DNA from: Pelomonas sp937871895
Lineage (GTDB): Bacteria; Pseudomonadota; Gammaproteobacteria; Burkholderiales; Burkholderiaceae_C
DNA length: 64,000 bases
Assembly (NCBI RefSeq): GCF_046348265.1
Contig: NZ_JAXMEO010000015.1
Strand: one strand, 5' to 3'
Shown here piece by piece: positions 7,772 to 15,377 of this stretch (its first letter is position 1; each line of letters opens with the position of its first letter). Below the pieces are notes generated by a model, which was given only the letters and a program-made list of their open reading frames with translations, was not told where the DNA came from and made no database searches. The position numbers and the translations under genes were made by a program.

Positions 7772-9418
7772 TCAGAACTTCTGCCGCAAGCTCTCCATCA
7801 ACACGCTGCGCCGGATGCGCTTGGTTGTCAGCGCCTCATCCCGCCACCACCAGCCCGCATCACGCATGGCCTCGCACGCGGCGAGGAAGCGGCGGCAGAC
7901 CTCGGTGAAATCGTCCTCGGTGTAGTTGAGGCTGAAGATGAAACGGCCGGTGCCGACCCAGGAGAGCGCGAGGCCCTGCTGGCGCAGGTAGAACTGCAGC
8001 ATCCAGTGGTAGCGGCCGGGCTGGGTGTAGAGCACGGTCCAGATGGTCTGGAGGTTGGCGACGCGCACGGGGTGGCCGGCGGCTTCGAGCTGGGCGTTGA
8101 GGCTGGCGGCGCGGCGGTTCCAGGTGTCGTCGAGGTCTTCGTAGAGCGCGCGGGTCGCGGGTGTCTCCAGCCGGTCGAGGAAGGCGGACATGGACGCCAT
8201 CACATACGGGTGGGCGTTGAAGGTGCCGCGTGCAAAGCAGAGGTCAGCTGGGCGGTCCTCGCGGTAGCGCTTCATGAGCTCAGCCTTGCCGCAGACCACG
8301 CCGATGGGCAGGCCACCGCCCAGGGTCTTGCCGTAGGTGACCATGTCGGCCTGCACGCCGAAATACTGCTGAGCACCGCCAGCGGCGAGCCTGAAGCCGA
8401 CAAAGACCTCATCAAAGATCAGCACGATGCCGCGCGCGGTGCAGACCTCGCGCAGGCGCTTGAGCCAGGCGGTGTAGGCGGCCTTGTCGTACTGCGCGCG
8501 GCGGCTGCCGTCGATGAGAGACGAGTCCCCCGGCGCGTTGGCGTTGGGGTGCAGGGCTTGCAGCGGGTTGACGAGCACACAGGCGATGTCGCGCCGCGTG
8601 GCCAGCACGTGCAGCGAGCGCTCGGCCATGTCCTGCAGGGTGTAGGTCTCGCGCGGGGGCAGGGGGTTGCCGGGGCCGGGCTGCACGTCTTCCCACCAGC
8701 CGTGGTAAGCCCCGCAAAAACGCACCAGGCGCTTGCGGCCGGTGTGATAGCGGGCCAGGCGCACGGCCTGCATCACCGCCTCGGTGCCGGACATGTGGAA
8801 GCTGACCTCGTCGAGGCCTGAGATGCGCTTCAGCCGCTCGGCATTGCTCAGCACGCAGGGGTGGTAGCTGCCGAGCACGGGGCCCAATGCGTCAGCGGCC
8901 TGGGCTCCCTCGTGCATGCAGGCCTTGTACGTGTCGTAGCCCAGCACATTGACGCCGTAGGAGCCGGTCAGGTCGTAGAAGCGGTTGCCGTCCAGGTCCT
9001 CGACCTGCACGCCCTCGCTGGCGCGCAGGAAGGCGCCCACCTGCAGGTGCTCGCGCAGCAAGGGCGAGTACTGGAAGGGCACGCGGTAGCGGCCGGTGAA
9101 GGCGAGGTCGGAGATGGCGGCGCGAGCCTGCGCCGTCATGGCGAGGCTTTGGGCATAGCGCGTGCGGAACTCGTCACCAAGGTGCAACAGGGCTGTGCGA
9201 CGCTGAGAGGCGACGCTTTCGGGGGCACCGTCGCTGTTGAACCAGCTGCTGTCGTCGTAGGCATAGCCGGGCAACCACCGTGCCAGCCGCTTGGCCATGC
9301 GCGAATGGCCAGCCAGCGAGCGGTGTTTGGCGCGCGACAGCTCCAGCCGGCGCTTGGCGACCGGCAGCAGAGCAAGCGCACCAAGTGCCAGGGCCGAGAG
9401 CGTCAAGGTTTCGTCCAT
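7772..9418 (-). CDS. Class III PLP aminotransferase with N-terminal membrane anchor
   Basis: A 548-residue fold-type I aminotransferase related to glutamate-1-semialdehyde aminomutase but about 120 residues longer. An N-terminal hydrophobic stretch (about residues 5-19) is followed by a basic segment, suggesting a membrane anchor. The core has SGTEAVMQAVRLAR, AYHGWW, the cofactor-contacting FDEVFVGFR (Asp336), and the Schiff-base lysine at about 364 in TYGKTLGGGLP. It is not a normal HemL: the anchor and the insert VNPLQALHPNANAPGD set it apart and resemble aminotransferases tied to secondary metabolism or lipids. It is divergent from psd, with only 14 bases between the start codons. Confidence 0.82.
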   Translation of the reverse strand: MDETLTLSALALGALALLPVAKRRLELSRAKHRSLAGHSRMAKRLARWLPGYAYDDSSWFNSDGAPESVASQRRTALLHLGDEFRTRYAQSLAMTAQARAAISDLAFTGRYRVPFQYSPLLREHLQVGAFLRASEGVQVEDLDGNRFYDLTGSYGVNVLGYDTYKACMHEGAQAADALGPVLGSYHPCVLSNAERLKRISGLDEVSFHMSGTEAVMQAVRLARYHTGRKRLVRFCGAYHGWWEDVQPGPGNPLPPRETYTLQDMAERSLHVLATRRDIACVLVNPLQALHPNANAPGDSSLIDGSRRAQYDKAAYTAWLKRLREVCTARGIVLIFDEVFVGFRLAAGGAQQYFGVQADMVTYGKTLGGGLPIGVVCGKAELMKRYREDRPADLCFARGTFNAHPYVMASMSAFLDRLETPATRALYEDLDDTWNRRAASLNAQLEAAGHPVRVANLQTIWTVLYTQPGRYHWMLQFYLRQQGLALSWVGTGRFIFSLNYTEDDFTEVCRRFLAACEAMRDAGWWWRDEALTTKRIRRSVLMESLRQKF

Positions 9419-9432
9419 GAACGGGAGACTGA

Positions 9433-10392
9433 GTGAAGACAGCTGGAGATGTACCCGCCGCGCTTGACAGCGTCGTGAATGACGAATCGGTGACAAGGGC
9501 AACGACGCGGCGCGGGTGGCTGGCGCGCCTCGGCGCCAACGAGGACCTGAACTTCCTGCTGACCAACCGCATCCCGCGCATCGCGTTGACGCGGCTGGTG
9601 GGGCGGCTGTCCAAAGTGCGCAGCCGCACGTTTGCGCGGTTCGGCATCTGGCTGTGGACGCGCTTCACCGCGCTGGACCTGCGCGAGGCGCGCAAGACGG
9701 AGTTCGAGTCCCTGCACGACTGCTTCACGCGCGAACTGAAAGCCGGCAGTCGGCCCTTCGACGCCCGCCCCGAGGTGTTCAGCAGCCCGAGTGACGGCAT
9801 CGTGGGCGCCTGTGGCCGCGTGGTGGACGGGCAGCTCTATCAGGCCAAGGGCTTCCCGTACTCGATCGGCGAGCTGTTCGGCCCGACGCAGGACCCAAGC
9901 CCTTTCGAGAACGGCTGGTACGTGACGCTGCGCCTGACCTCGGCGATGTACCACCGCTTCCACGCCCCGCATGACGCGGTGCTGGAGCACGTGACCTATC
10001 TGAGCGGCGACACCTGGAACGTGAATCCGATTGCGCTGCAGCGCATCGAGCGCCTGTTCTGCCGCAACGAGCGCGCGGTGCTGCGCGGCCATCTGGCCGA
10101 GGGCGGGCAACAGCCGTTTGCGCTGGTGCCGGTGGCGGCCATCCTGGTGGCGAGCATCCGCCTGCACTTCCTGGACGTGCTGCTGCACTTGAAGCGCCGT
10201 GGCCCGAACGAGATGCCTTGCCGGGCGCGCGTGGCCAAGGGCGAGGAGCTGGGTTGGTTCGAGCACGGCTCGACCATCATCGTGTTCGCCCCTGCGGGCT
10301 TTGCGCTTGCGGAGGGCATCGCCGAAGGCGTGCGGGTCAAGGCCGGCGAGGCCTTGATGCGCGTGCCGCAGCACGCGCTCGTCGAAGGCTGA
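9433..10392 (+). CDS. psd: Phosphatidylserine decarboxylase proenzyme
   Basis: A 319-residue membrane-associated pyruvoyl enzyme that makes phosphatidylethanolamine from phosphatidylserine. SPSDGIVG (Asp121), YHRFHAPHD (His177 and His180) and the autocleavage site GST at residues 279-281 (HGST in place of the usual LGST) are visible. Cleavage before Ser280 would give the alpha chain with its pyruvoyl group. The start is GTG at 9433 with GGGAGA upstream. It shares a 14-base divergent start region with the anchored aminotransferase, which points to shared control. Confidence 0.93.
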   Translation: MKTAGDVPAALDSVVNDESVTRATTRRGWLARLGANEDLNFLLTNRIPRIALTRLVGRLSKVRSRTFARFGIWLWTRFTALDLREARKTEFESLHDCFTRELKAGSRPFDARPEVFSSPSDGIVGACGRVVDGQLYQAKGFPYSIGELFGPTQDPSPFENGWYVTLRLTSAMYHRFHAPHDAVLEHVTYLSGDTWNVNPIALQRIERLFCRNERAVLRGHLAEGGQQPFALVPVAAILVASIRLHFLDVLLHLKRRGPNEMPCRARVAKGEELGWFEHGSTIIVFAPAGFALAEGIAEGVRVKAGEALMRVPQHALVEG

Positions 10393-10395
10393 GGC

Positions 10396-11226
10396 CTATT
10401 GCTCGACGACGGGCAGCGGCAATTGCACGGCGGGCTCCGCCGTCGCGCTCTGCGGCACCAGGGCCTCGCTACTGCGGTCGATGATCTCCAGCCGGCCGTC
10501 GTGGTGCTCGACGAGGGCGGTGAGGCTTTCGACCCAGTCGCCATCGTTGCAGTACAGCACGCCGTCGATCTCGCGGATCTCGGCGTGGTGGATGTGGCCG
10601 CAGACGACGCCGTGCGCGCCACGCTTCTTGGCCTCGCGGGCCACGGCGCATTCGTAGTCGTCGATGAAGGCGACCGCGCGCTTGACCTTGTGCTTGAGGT
10701 ACTTGGAGAGGCTCCAGTACGGCAGCCCGAGCTTGGCGCGCCAGTGGTTGAACCAGCGGTTGACCTTGAGCGTGAACTCATACGCCACGTCACCCATGAT
10801 GGCCAGCCAGCGCGCGTGCTGGACGACGCCGTCGTAGAGGTCACCGTGGGTGACCCAGAGCCGCTTGCCGTCGGCGGTGACGTGCAGGCACTCGTCCATC
10901 ACGTCCACGCCGCCAAAGTTGTGGGCCACGTATTTGCGCGCGAACTCGTCGTGGTTGCCCGGCACGAAGATCACGCGGGTGCCCTTGCGGGCCTTGCGCA
11001 GCAGCTTCTGGACGACGTCGTTGTGCGCTTGCGGCCAGTACCAGGAGCGGCGCAGCTGCCAGCCGTCAATGATGTCGCCAACGAGGTAGAGCGTCTCGCA
11101 GTCCAGGTCGCGCAGGAAGTCGAGCAGGGGCACAGCCTGGCAGCCGGGCGTGCCCAGATGCAGGTCCGAGATCCATGCTGTGCGGACACGGAGCTTGGGC
11201 GGCTGGGAGTCGGGGTCGAGCACCAT
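10396..11226 (-). CDS. LpxH-like UDP-2,3-diacylglucosamine diphosphatase family metallophosphoesterase
   Basis: A 276-residue calcineurin-like phosphoesterase. The metal-binding blocks appear in order: SDLHLG (residues 20-25), GDIIDGW, GNHDEF, THGDLYDG and CGHIHHAEI. The ALxxWLA and long helical insert between the fourth and fifth blocks match the COG2908 family, whose best-known member LpxH hydrolyses UDP-2,3-diacylglucosamine in lipid A synthesis. Members of this subgroup often act as a second copy and sit near GT4 glycosyltransferases, as here. The gene is convergent with psd, with three bases between stops. The exact substrate is unproven. Confidence 0.8.
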   Translation of the reverse strand: MVLDPDSQPPKLRVRTAWISDLHLGTPGCQAVPLLDFLRDLDCETLYLVGDIIDGWQLRRSWYWPQAHNDVVQKLLRKARKGTRVIFVPGNHDEFARKYVAHNFGGVDVMDECLHVTADGKRLWVTHGDLYDGVVQHARWLAIMGDVAYEFTLKVNRWFNHWRAKLGLPYWSLSKYLKHKVKRAVAFIDDYECAVAREAKKRGAHGVVCGHIHHAEIREIDGVLYCNDGDWVESLTALVEHHDGRLEIIDRSSEALVPQSATAEPAVQLPLPVVEQ

Positions 11227-11301
11227 GGCCCGTCATGGTGGCGGGGCTGGGTGACGGTGGCGTGTCAGTGTTTGGCGAGAGTGAGGGGCGTTTGGGTTGG
11301 A

Positions 11302-11543
11302 GCAAGGCGGCGGGTGGGGCCTGGGTGGGGCTCTGCGGTCTTGCCCTTCGCGTTGCTCCGGGTGCCCTGCGCTGCTCAAACTGAGGCCGCGCCGCAAAAC
11401 TCCCTGCGTTCGCTTCGCTCACTTCGGTCAAACAGTTGCGGCGAGTCAGAGGTGGAAGCGCGTGAGTACCCGCGCCGGCCTCAGTTCTGCGCTGCTCGGC
11501 TGCGACCAAAGTCCCCCCACCCAGGCCCCACCCACCGCCTTGC
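11302..11543. repeat. Inverted repeat pair A (29-bp arms)
   Basis: The left arm 11302-11330 and right arm 11515-11543 are reverse complements with one mismatch in 29. Both contain the core GGGGCCTGGGTGGGG or its complement. Arm B of the second repeat lies between them. Confidence 0.85.
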
Positions 11544-11746
11544 CGGCACGAGCGGGTTTGGGCTTCGACTCGTGCCACCAGCCGGCTCGCAACGGGGTGT
11601 CGGGGCTGCGTGCGGCGCAACTTCTGAAACGTCGAGGAGCGCAGGGATTTCGGCCCGCGCGCGTACCCGCGCGCTTCAACAACTGACTTGCCGCACCTTG
11701 TCTGAGCGCAGTGAGCAACGCGAACGAAGCGAGTTGTGCGGCGGGC
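11387..11746. repeat. Inverted repeat pair B (about 115-bp arms)
   Basis: The sequence at 11387-11503 is repeated in inverted form at 11627-11746, at roughly three-quarters identity by eye. Shared landmarks are the CGTTCGCTTCGCTCACT-like stretch, TGCGGCGAGTCAG, and AAGCGCGTGAGTACCCGCGC. The right arm of pair A lies between the two copies, so A and B interlock. Confidence 0.75.
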
Positions 11747-11846
11747 CGGAATCCCGAGCACCGTAGAGCAGCCGGAGCGAAGCGAAGGCCGTTTCAGCGG
11801 CGCGCCGCGCGCAGCCCCGGCGACCCGTTGTCGCAGTTGCCAGCCT

Positions 11847-12407
11847 TCAGTCGAAGTGCTTTGCAGCGTTCAACAAAGGCGCCGCCACATCCTTCGCCGA
11901 CAACTGCGGCGCCACCCCGCCCAACTCATCCAGCGGCCAAGCCACCCCAACGGTTGGATCATCCCAACGCACGGCACCTTCGCACTCAGGCGCGTAGGCG
12001 CCGGAGGTTTTGTAGAGGAAGTCTGCCGTCTCGGACAGCACCAGGAATCCATGCCCAAAGCCAGGCGGGATCCAGAGCTGGCGGTGGTTGTCTTCAGAGA
12101 GTTCGTAGCCCACCCACTGCCCGAAGCGCGGGCTGCTGCGGCGCAGGTCCACGGCGACGTCGAACACGCGGCCCGACGTGCAGCGCACGAGCTTGCCTTG
12201 CGGGTTGGGAGGCAACTGGTAGTGCAGGCCGCGCAGCACGCCTCGGCTGGAGCGGGAGTGGTTGTCCTGCACGAACTCGACCTCATGGCCCACGGCGGCG
12301 TTGAAGCGGGCGCGGTTCCAGCTTTCCATGAAGAAGCCGCGTGCGTCGCCGAAGACCCTGGGCTCGATCAGCAGGACCTCGGGCAGGGCGGTGGGCGTCA
12401 CGTTCAT
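11847..12407 (-). CDS. rfbC: dTDP-4-dehydrorhamnose 3,5-epimerase
   Basis: A 186-residue cupin-fold enzyme that epimerises C3 and C5 of dTDP-4-keto-6-deoxyglucose. FxQDNHSRS and GVLRGLHYQ (the catalytic His is in this block), KLVRC, and the late WIPPGFGHGF with the Tyr in FLYKTSGAY are all present. Length is normal. The start overlaps the rfbA stop by one base (TGATG in the gene sense), so translation is coupled. It is the last gene of the polysaccharide operon. Confidence 0.96.
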   Translation of the reverse strand: MNVTPTALPEVLLIEPRVFGDARGFFMESWNRARFNAAVGHEVEFVQDNHSRSSRGVLRGLHYQLPPNPQGKLVRCTSGRVFDVAVDLRRSSPRFGQWVGYELSEDNHRQLWIPPGFGHGFLVLSETADFLYKTSGAYAPECEGAVRWDDPTVGVAWPLDELGGVAPQLSAKDVAAPLLNAAKHFD

Positions 12408-13291
12408 CAGAAGGCCCGGTCCGTCAGCAGCTTGAGCAGGTACTGCCCGTAGCCGTTCTTGGCCAGTGGCTTGGCCAAGGATTCGAGCTGCGCGGCATCG
12501 ATCCAGCCGTGGCGGAAGGCGATTTCTTCGGGGCAGGCCATCTTGAGACCCTGGCGCTTTTCCAGCGTGGCGACGAACTGGCTGGCTTCAAGCAGGCTGT
12601 CGTGCGTACCGGTGTCGAGCCAGGCGTAGCCGCGGCCCATGATCTCGACGTTGAGCTGGCCCTGGGCGAGGTAGCGAGCGTTGACGTCGGTGATCTCCAG
12701 CTCGCCGCGTGCCGAGGGCTTGATGCTGGCGGCGATGTCGCAGACCTGCTCGTCGTAGAAATAGAGGCCGGTGACGGCGTAGTTGCTCTTCGGGGCCTTG
12801 GGCTTCTCCTCGATGGAGAGTGCCCGCTTGTCGGCGTCGAACTCGACCACACCATAGCGCTCGGGGTCGGTCACGTGGTAAGCAAAGACGCTGGCACCGA
12901 CGGCATTGCTCGTCGCGTGGCTGAGCAGGGACGCGAAGTCGTGGCCGTAGAAGATGTTGTCGCCCAGGACCAGGGCACTCGGGTGGTCACCCACGAACTG
13001 CTTGCCCAGGATGAAGGCCTGGGCCAGCCCGTCGGGGCTGGGCTGGACGCAGTAGCTGATGTTGAGGCCCCAGCGCGCGCCGTCGCCCAGCAGGGCCTCG
13101 AAGCGCGGGATGTCCTGCGGGGTGCTGATGAGCAGGATGTCGCGGATGCCGGCCAGCATCAGGGTGCTGAGCGGGTAGTACACCATCGGCTTGTCATAGA
13201 CCGGGAGCAGCTGCTTGCTCATGGCCAGTGTGGCCGGGTGCAGGCGGGTGCCGGAGCCGCCGGCGAGGATGATGCCTTTGCGTGCCTTCAT
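12407..13291 (-). CDS. rfbA: Glucose-1-phosphate thymidylyltransferase
   Basis: A 294-residue nucleotidyltransferase that makes dTDP-glucose from glucose-1-phosphate and dTTP, the first step of dTDP-rhamnose synthesis. GIILAGGSGTRLHPAT is the nucleotide-binding loop at the N-terminus, followed by KQLLPVYDKPM. LGDNIFYGH supplies the metal-binding Asp, and EEKPKAPKS contacts the sugar. Length and order of motifs are standard. It sits 11 bases after rfbD and overlaps rfbC by one base. Confidence 0.96.
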   Translation of the reverse strand: MKARKGIILAGGSGTRLHPATLAMSKQLLPVYDKPMVYYPLSTLMLAGIRDILLISTPQDIPRFEALLGDGARWGLNISYCVQPSPDGLAQAFILGKQFVGDHPSALVLGDNIFYGHDFASLLSHATSNAVGASVFAYHVTDPERYGVVEFDADKRALSIEEKPKAPKSNYAVTGLYFYDEQVCDIAASIKPSARGELEITDVNARYLAQGQLNVEIMGRGYAWLDTGTHDSLLEASQFVATLEKRQGLKMACPEEIAFRHGWIDAAQLESLAKPLAKNGYGQYLLKLLTDRAF

Positions 13292-13302
13292 GGGGTCAGC
13301 TT

Positions 13303-14184
13303 TCAGAGGATTTCAGTGAGCATGCGGGCGACACCTTGCTGCCAGTGCGGGAGCCTAAGCCCGAAGCGCTGCTGCAGCTTCTCGGTGGACAAGCGCGAGT
13401 TGAGCGGGCGCTTGGCGGGCGTGGGGTAGCTGCTGGTCGGGATGGGCAGGATCTGGTCCGGCGCGACCTTGATGGGCTGACCCTTGGCGCGAGCAGTCTC
13501 GATGACGAAGCGGGCGTAGTCGTACCAACTGGTCTCGCCGCCGGCCACCGCGTGGTAGGTGCCGCACAGCGCCGGGTTGACGCGCGCGGCGCGCAGCATG
13601 TGGGCGGTGAGGTCGGCCAGCAGCTCGGCCCCGGTGGGCGCGCCGATCTGGTCGTCGATGACCTTGAGCTGCTCGCGCTCGGCGGCCAGGCGCAGCATGG
13701 TCTTGGCGAAGTTGCCGCCGCGTGCCGCATAGACCCAACTGGTGCGCAGGATCAGGTGGTGGCAGCCGCTCGCGCGGATGCCGTCTTCGCCCTCGGCCTT
13801 GGTGGCGCCGTAGACGCTCAAGGGGTTGATGGGCGCGTCCTCTTGGCGCGGCGTGCTGCCGCTGCCGTCGAAGACGTAGTCGGTCGAGTAATGGACGAGG
13901 AGCGCACCGAGCCGCGCGGCTTCGATGGCCAACAGCGTCGGGGTGCTGGCATTGATCTGGCGGACGAGGTCGGGCTCGCTCTCGGCCTTGTCCACGGCGG
14001 TGTGCGCAGCAGCATTGACGATGACCTGGGGGGCATAGGCCTGCACGCGGGCCAGCAGGCCAGCCGGGTCGGTGAAGCTGCCGCCGTCGTCGTGGTCGAG
14101 GGCCATCACTTCGCCCAACGGCGCCAGCGAGCGTTGCAATTCCCAGCCGACTTGGCCGCCTTTGCCGAGAAGAAGAATGCGCAT
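13303..14184 (-). CDS. rfbD: dTDP-4-dehydrorhamnose reductase
   Basis: A 293-residue SDR-superfamily reductase for the last step of dTDP-L-rhamnose synthesis. GKGGQVGWELQ is the nucleotide-binding loop, STDYVFDG carries the catalytic Ser/Thr, and VYGATKAEGE the Tyr-x-x-x-Lys pair. It begins three bases after rfbB and ends 11 before rfbA. Order rfbB-D-A-C is the usual rhamnose set, complete here. Confidence 0.95.
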   Translation of the reverse strand: MRILLLGKGGQVGWELQRSLAPLGEVMALDHDDGGSFTDPAGLLARVQAYAPQVIVNAAAHTAVDKAESEPDLVRQINASTPTLLAIEAARLGALLVHYSTDYVFDGSGSTPRQEDAPINPLSVYGATKAEGEDGIRASGCHHLILRTSWVYAARGGNFAKTMLRLAAEREQLKVIDDQIGAPTGAELLADLTAHMLRAARVNPALCGTYHAVAGGETSWYDYARFVIETARAKGQPIKVAPDQILPIPTSSYPTPAKRPLNSRLSTEKLQQRFGLRLPHWQQGVARMLTEIL

Positions 14185-14187
14185 GCT

Positions 14188-15243
14188 TCAGCCGTATTGC
14201 TTGTTGACCCACTCGCGGTACGCGCCGCTTTGCACGCGCGCCACCCACTCGGGGTTGTCGAGGTACCACCGCACGGTCTTGCGGATGCCGGTGGCGAAGG
14301 TCTCGGCGGGGCGCCAGCCGAGTTCGCGTTCGATCTTGCGGGCGTCGATTGCGTAGCGGCGGTCGTGTCCCGGGCGGTCCTTGACGTAGGTGATCAGGCG
14401 CTCGTACTTGCCTGCGGGGTCGGGGCGCATCTCGTCGAGCAGGGCGCAGACGGTCTTGACGATGTCGATGTTGGCCTGCTCGTTCCAGCCGCCGATGTTG
14501 TAGGTCTCACCGAGGCGGCCACCGGCCAGCACGGCGCGGATGCCGCTGCAGTGGTCGGTGACGTAGAGCCAGTCGCGGATCTGCTGACCGTCGCCATAGA
14601 CGGGCAGGGGCTTGCCGGCAAGGGCGTTGACGATCATCAGCGGGATCAGCTTCTCGGGGAAGTGATAGGGCCCGTAGTTGTTGGAGCAGTTGGTCGTGAC
14701 GACCGGCAGGCCATAGGTGTGGTGCCAGGCGCGCACGAGGTGGTCGCTGGCGGCCTTGCTGGCGCTGTAGGGGCTGTTGGGCTCGTAGGGGTTGGTTTCG
14801 GCAAAGGGCGGGTCGTCGGCCTTGAGGGAGCCGTAGACCTCGTCGGTCGAGACGTGGTGGAAGCGGAAGGCGGCCTTGGCGTCGCCTTGCAGTTCGGTCC
14901 AGTAGGCGCGCGCGGCTTCGAGCAGCGTGAAGGTGCCGTCGATATTGGTCTTGATGAAGGTGCCGGGGCCGTGGATGGAGCGGTCCACGTGGCTCTCGGC
15001 CGCGAAATGGACGATGGCGCGCGGCTTGTGCTCGTTGATGAGCCGGCCCACCAGCAGGCGGTCGCAGATGTCGCCCTGCACAAAGATGTGGCGCGGGTCG
15101 CCTTGCAAGCTGGCCAGGTTCTCGGGGTTGCCGGCGTAGGTGAGGGCGTCGAGGTTGACGACGGGCTCATCGCTCTGGCGGAGCCAGTCGAGCACGAAGT
15201 TGCTGCCGATGAAGCCGGCGCCGCCGGTCACTAGGATCGTCAT
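14188..15243 (-). CDS. rfbB: dTDP-glucose 4,6-dehydratase
   Basis: A 351-residue NAD-dependent SDR enzyme converting dTDP-glucose to the 4-keto-6-deoxy sugar. TGGAGFIGSNFV is the N-terminal NAD loop, and HVSTDEVYGS carries Thr-Asp-Glu of the active site. YSASKAASDHLVRAW holds the Tyr-x-x-x-Lys. It heads the rhamnose block and is separated from manC upstream by 134 bases containing a strong palindrome, a possible attenuation point within the operon. Confidence 0.96.
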   Translation of the reverse strand: MTILVTGGAGFIGSNFVLDWLRQSDEPVVNLDALTYAGNPENLASLQGDPRHIFVQGDICDRLLVGRLINEHKPRAIVHFAAESHVDRSIHGPGTFIKTNIDGTFTLLEAARAYWTELQGDAKAAFRFHHVSTDEVYGSLKADDPPFAETNPYEPNSPYSASKAASDHLVRAWHHTYGLPVVTTNCSNNYGPYHFPEKLIPLMIVNALAGKPLPVYGDGQQIRDWLYVTDHCSGIRAVLAGGRLGETYNIGGWNEQANIDIVKTVCALLDEMRPDPAGKYERLITYVKDRPGHDRRYAIDARKIERELGWRPAETFATGIRKTVRWYLDNPEWVARVQSGAYREWVNKQYG

Positions 15244-15311
15244 GGGAGTACTCGGTAGGGATTGCTCAATGCTCAGGGAAGCTTAGGGCATTTCCCAGCG
15301 GCACCCATGGA

Positions 15312-15366
15312 ACCGGCTTCGCCGGGCCATCGGGTGCGCCCCCTTGAGGGGGCCGGCGAAGCCGGT
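15312..15366. repeat. Nested palindrome between manC and rfbB
   Basis: ACCGGCTTCGCCG (15312-15324) is perfectly inverted at 15354-15366. Between them, CCCCCTTGAGGGGG (15339-15352) forms a second hairpin. The pattern is a well-known style of intergenic repeat in Burkholderiales. In the transcript it would form a strong structure between manC and rfbB, without a T-run, so partial attenuation or message stabilisation is more likely than full termination. Confidence 0.8.
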
Positions 15367-15377
15367 AGGGGGTGGTC

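Larger units (their letters stand above)
11227..11846. other. 620-bp non-coding region with interleaved inverted repeats
   Basis: No reading frame here has family resemblance or a good start. The region separates the phosphoesterase start from the end of the polysaccharide operon. It holds two pairs of inverted repeats, described as separate entries, arranged A-B-A'-B'. Much of it has the GCTTCGCTC / GCAGTGAGC texture seen in intergenic repeats of Burkholderiales. Transcript ends of the operon, or folding of the DNA or RNA, are possible roles. Confidence 0.75.

Noticed and set aside
7772..9418. HemL (glutamate-1-semialdehyde aminomutase)
   Set aside because: The fold is the same, but the membrane anchor, extra length and insert argue against the haem enzyme.
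11711..12304. A plus-strand frame of 197 codons in and beyond the repeat region
   Set aside because: It runs over the 3' part of rfbC in antisense and reads through inverted repeats; its product is Arg/Pro-rich filler.
13282..15234. A plus-strand open frame of 650 codons across the rhamnose genes
   Set aside because: It lies antisense to rfbD and rfbB, has a composition dominated by Gly, Val and Ala, and no recognisable motif.
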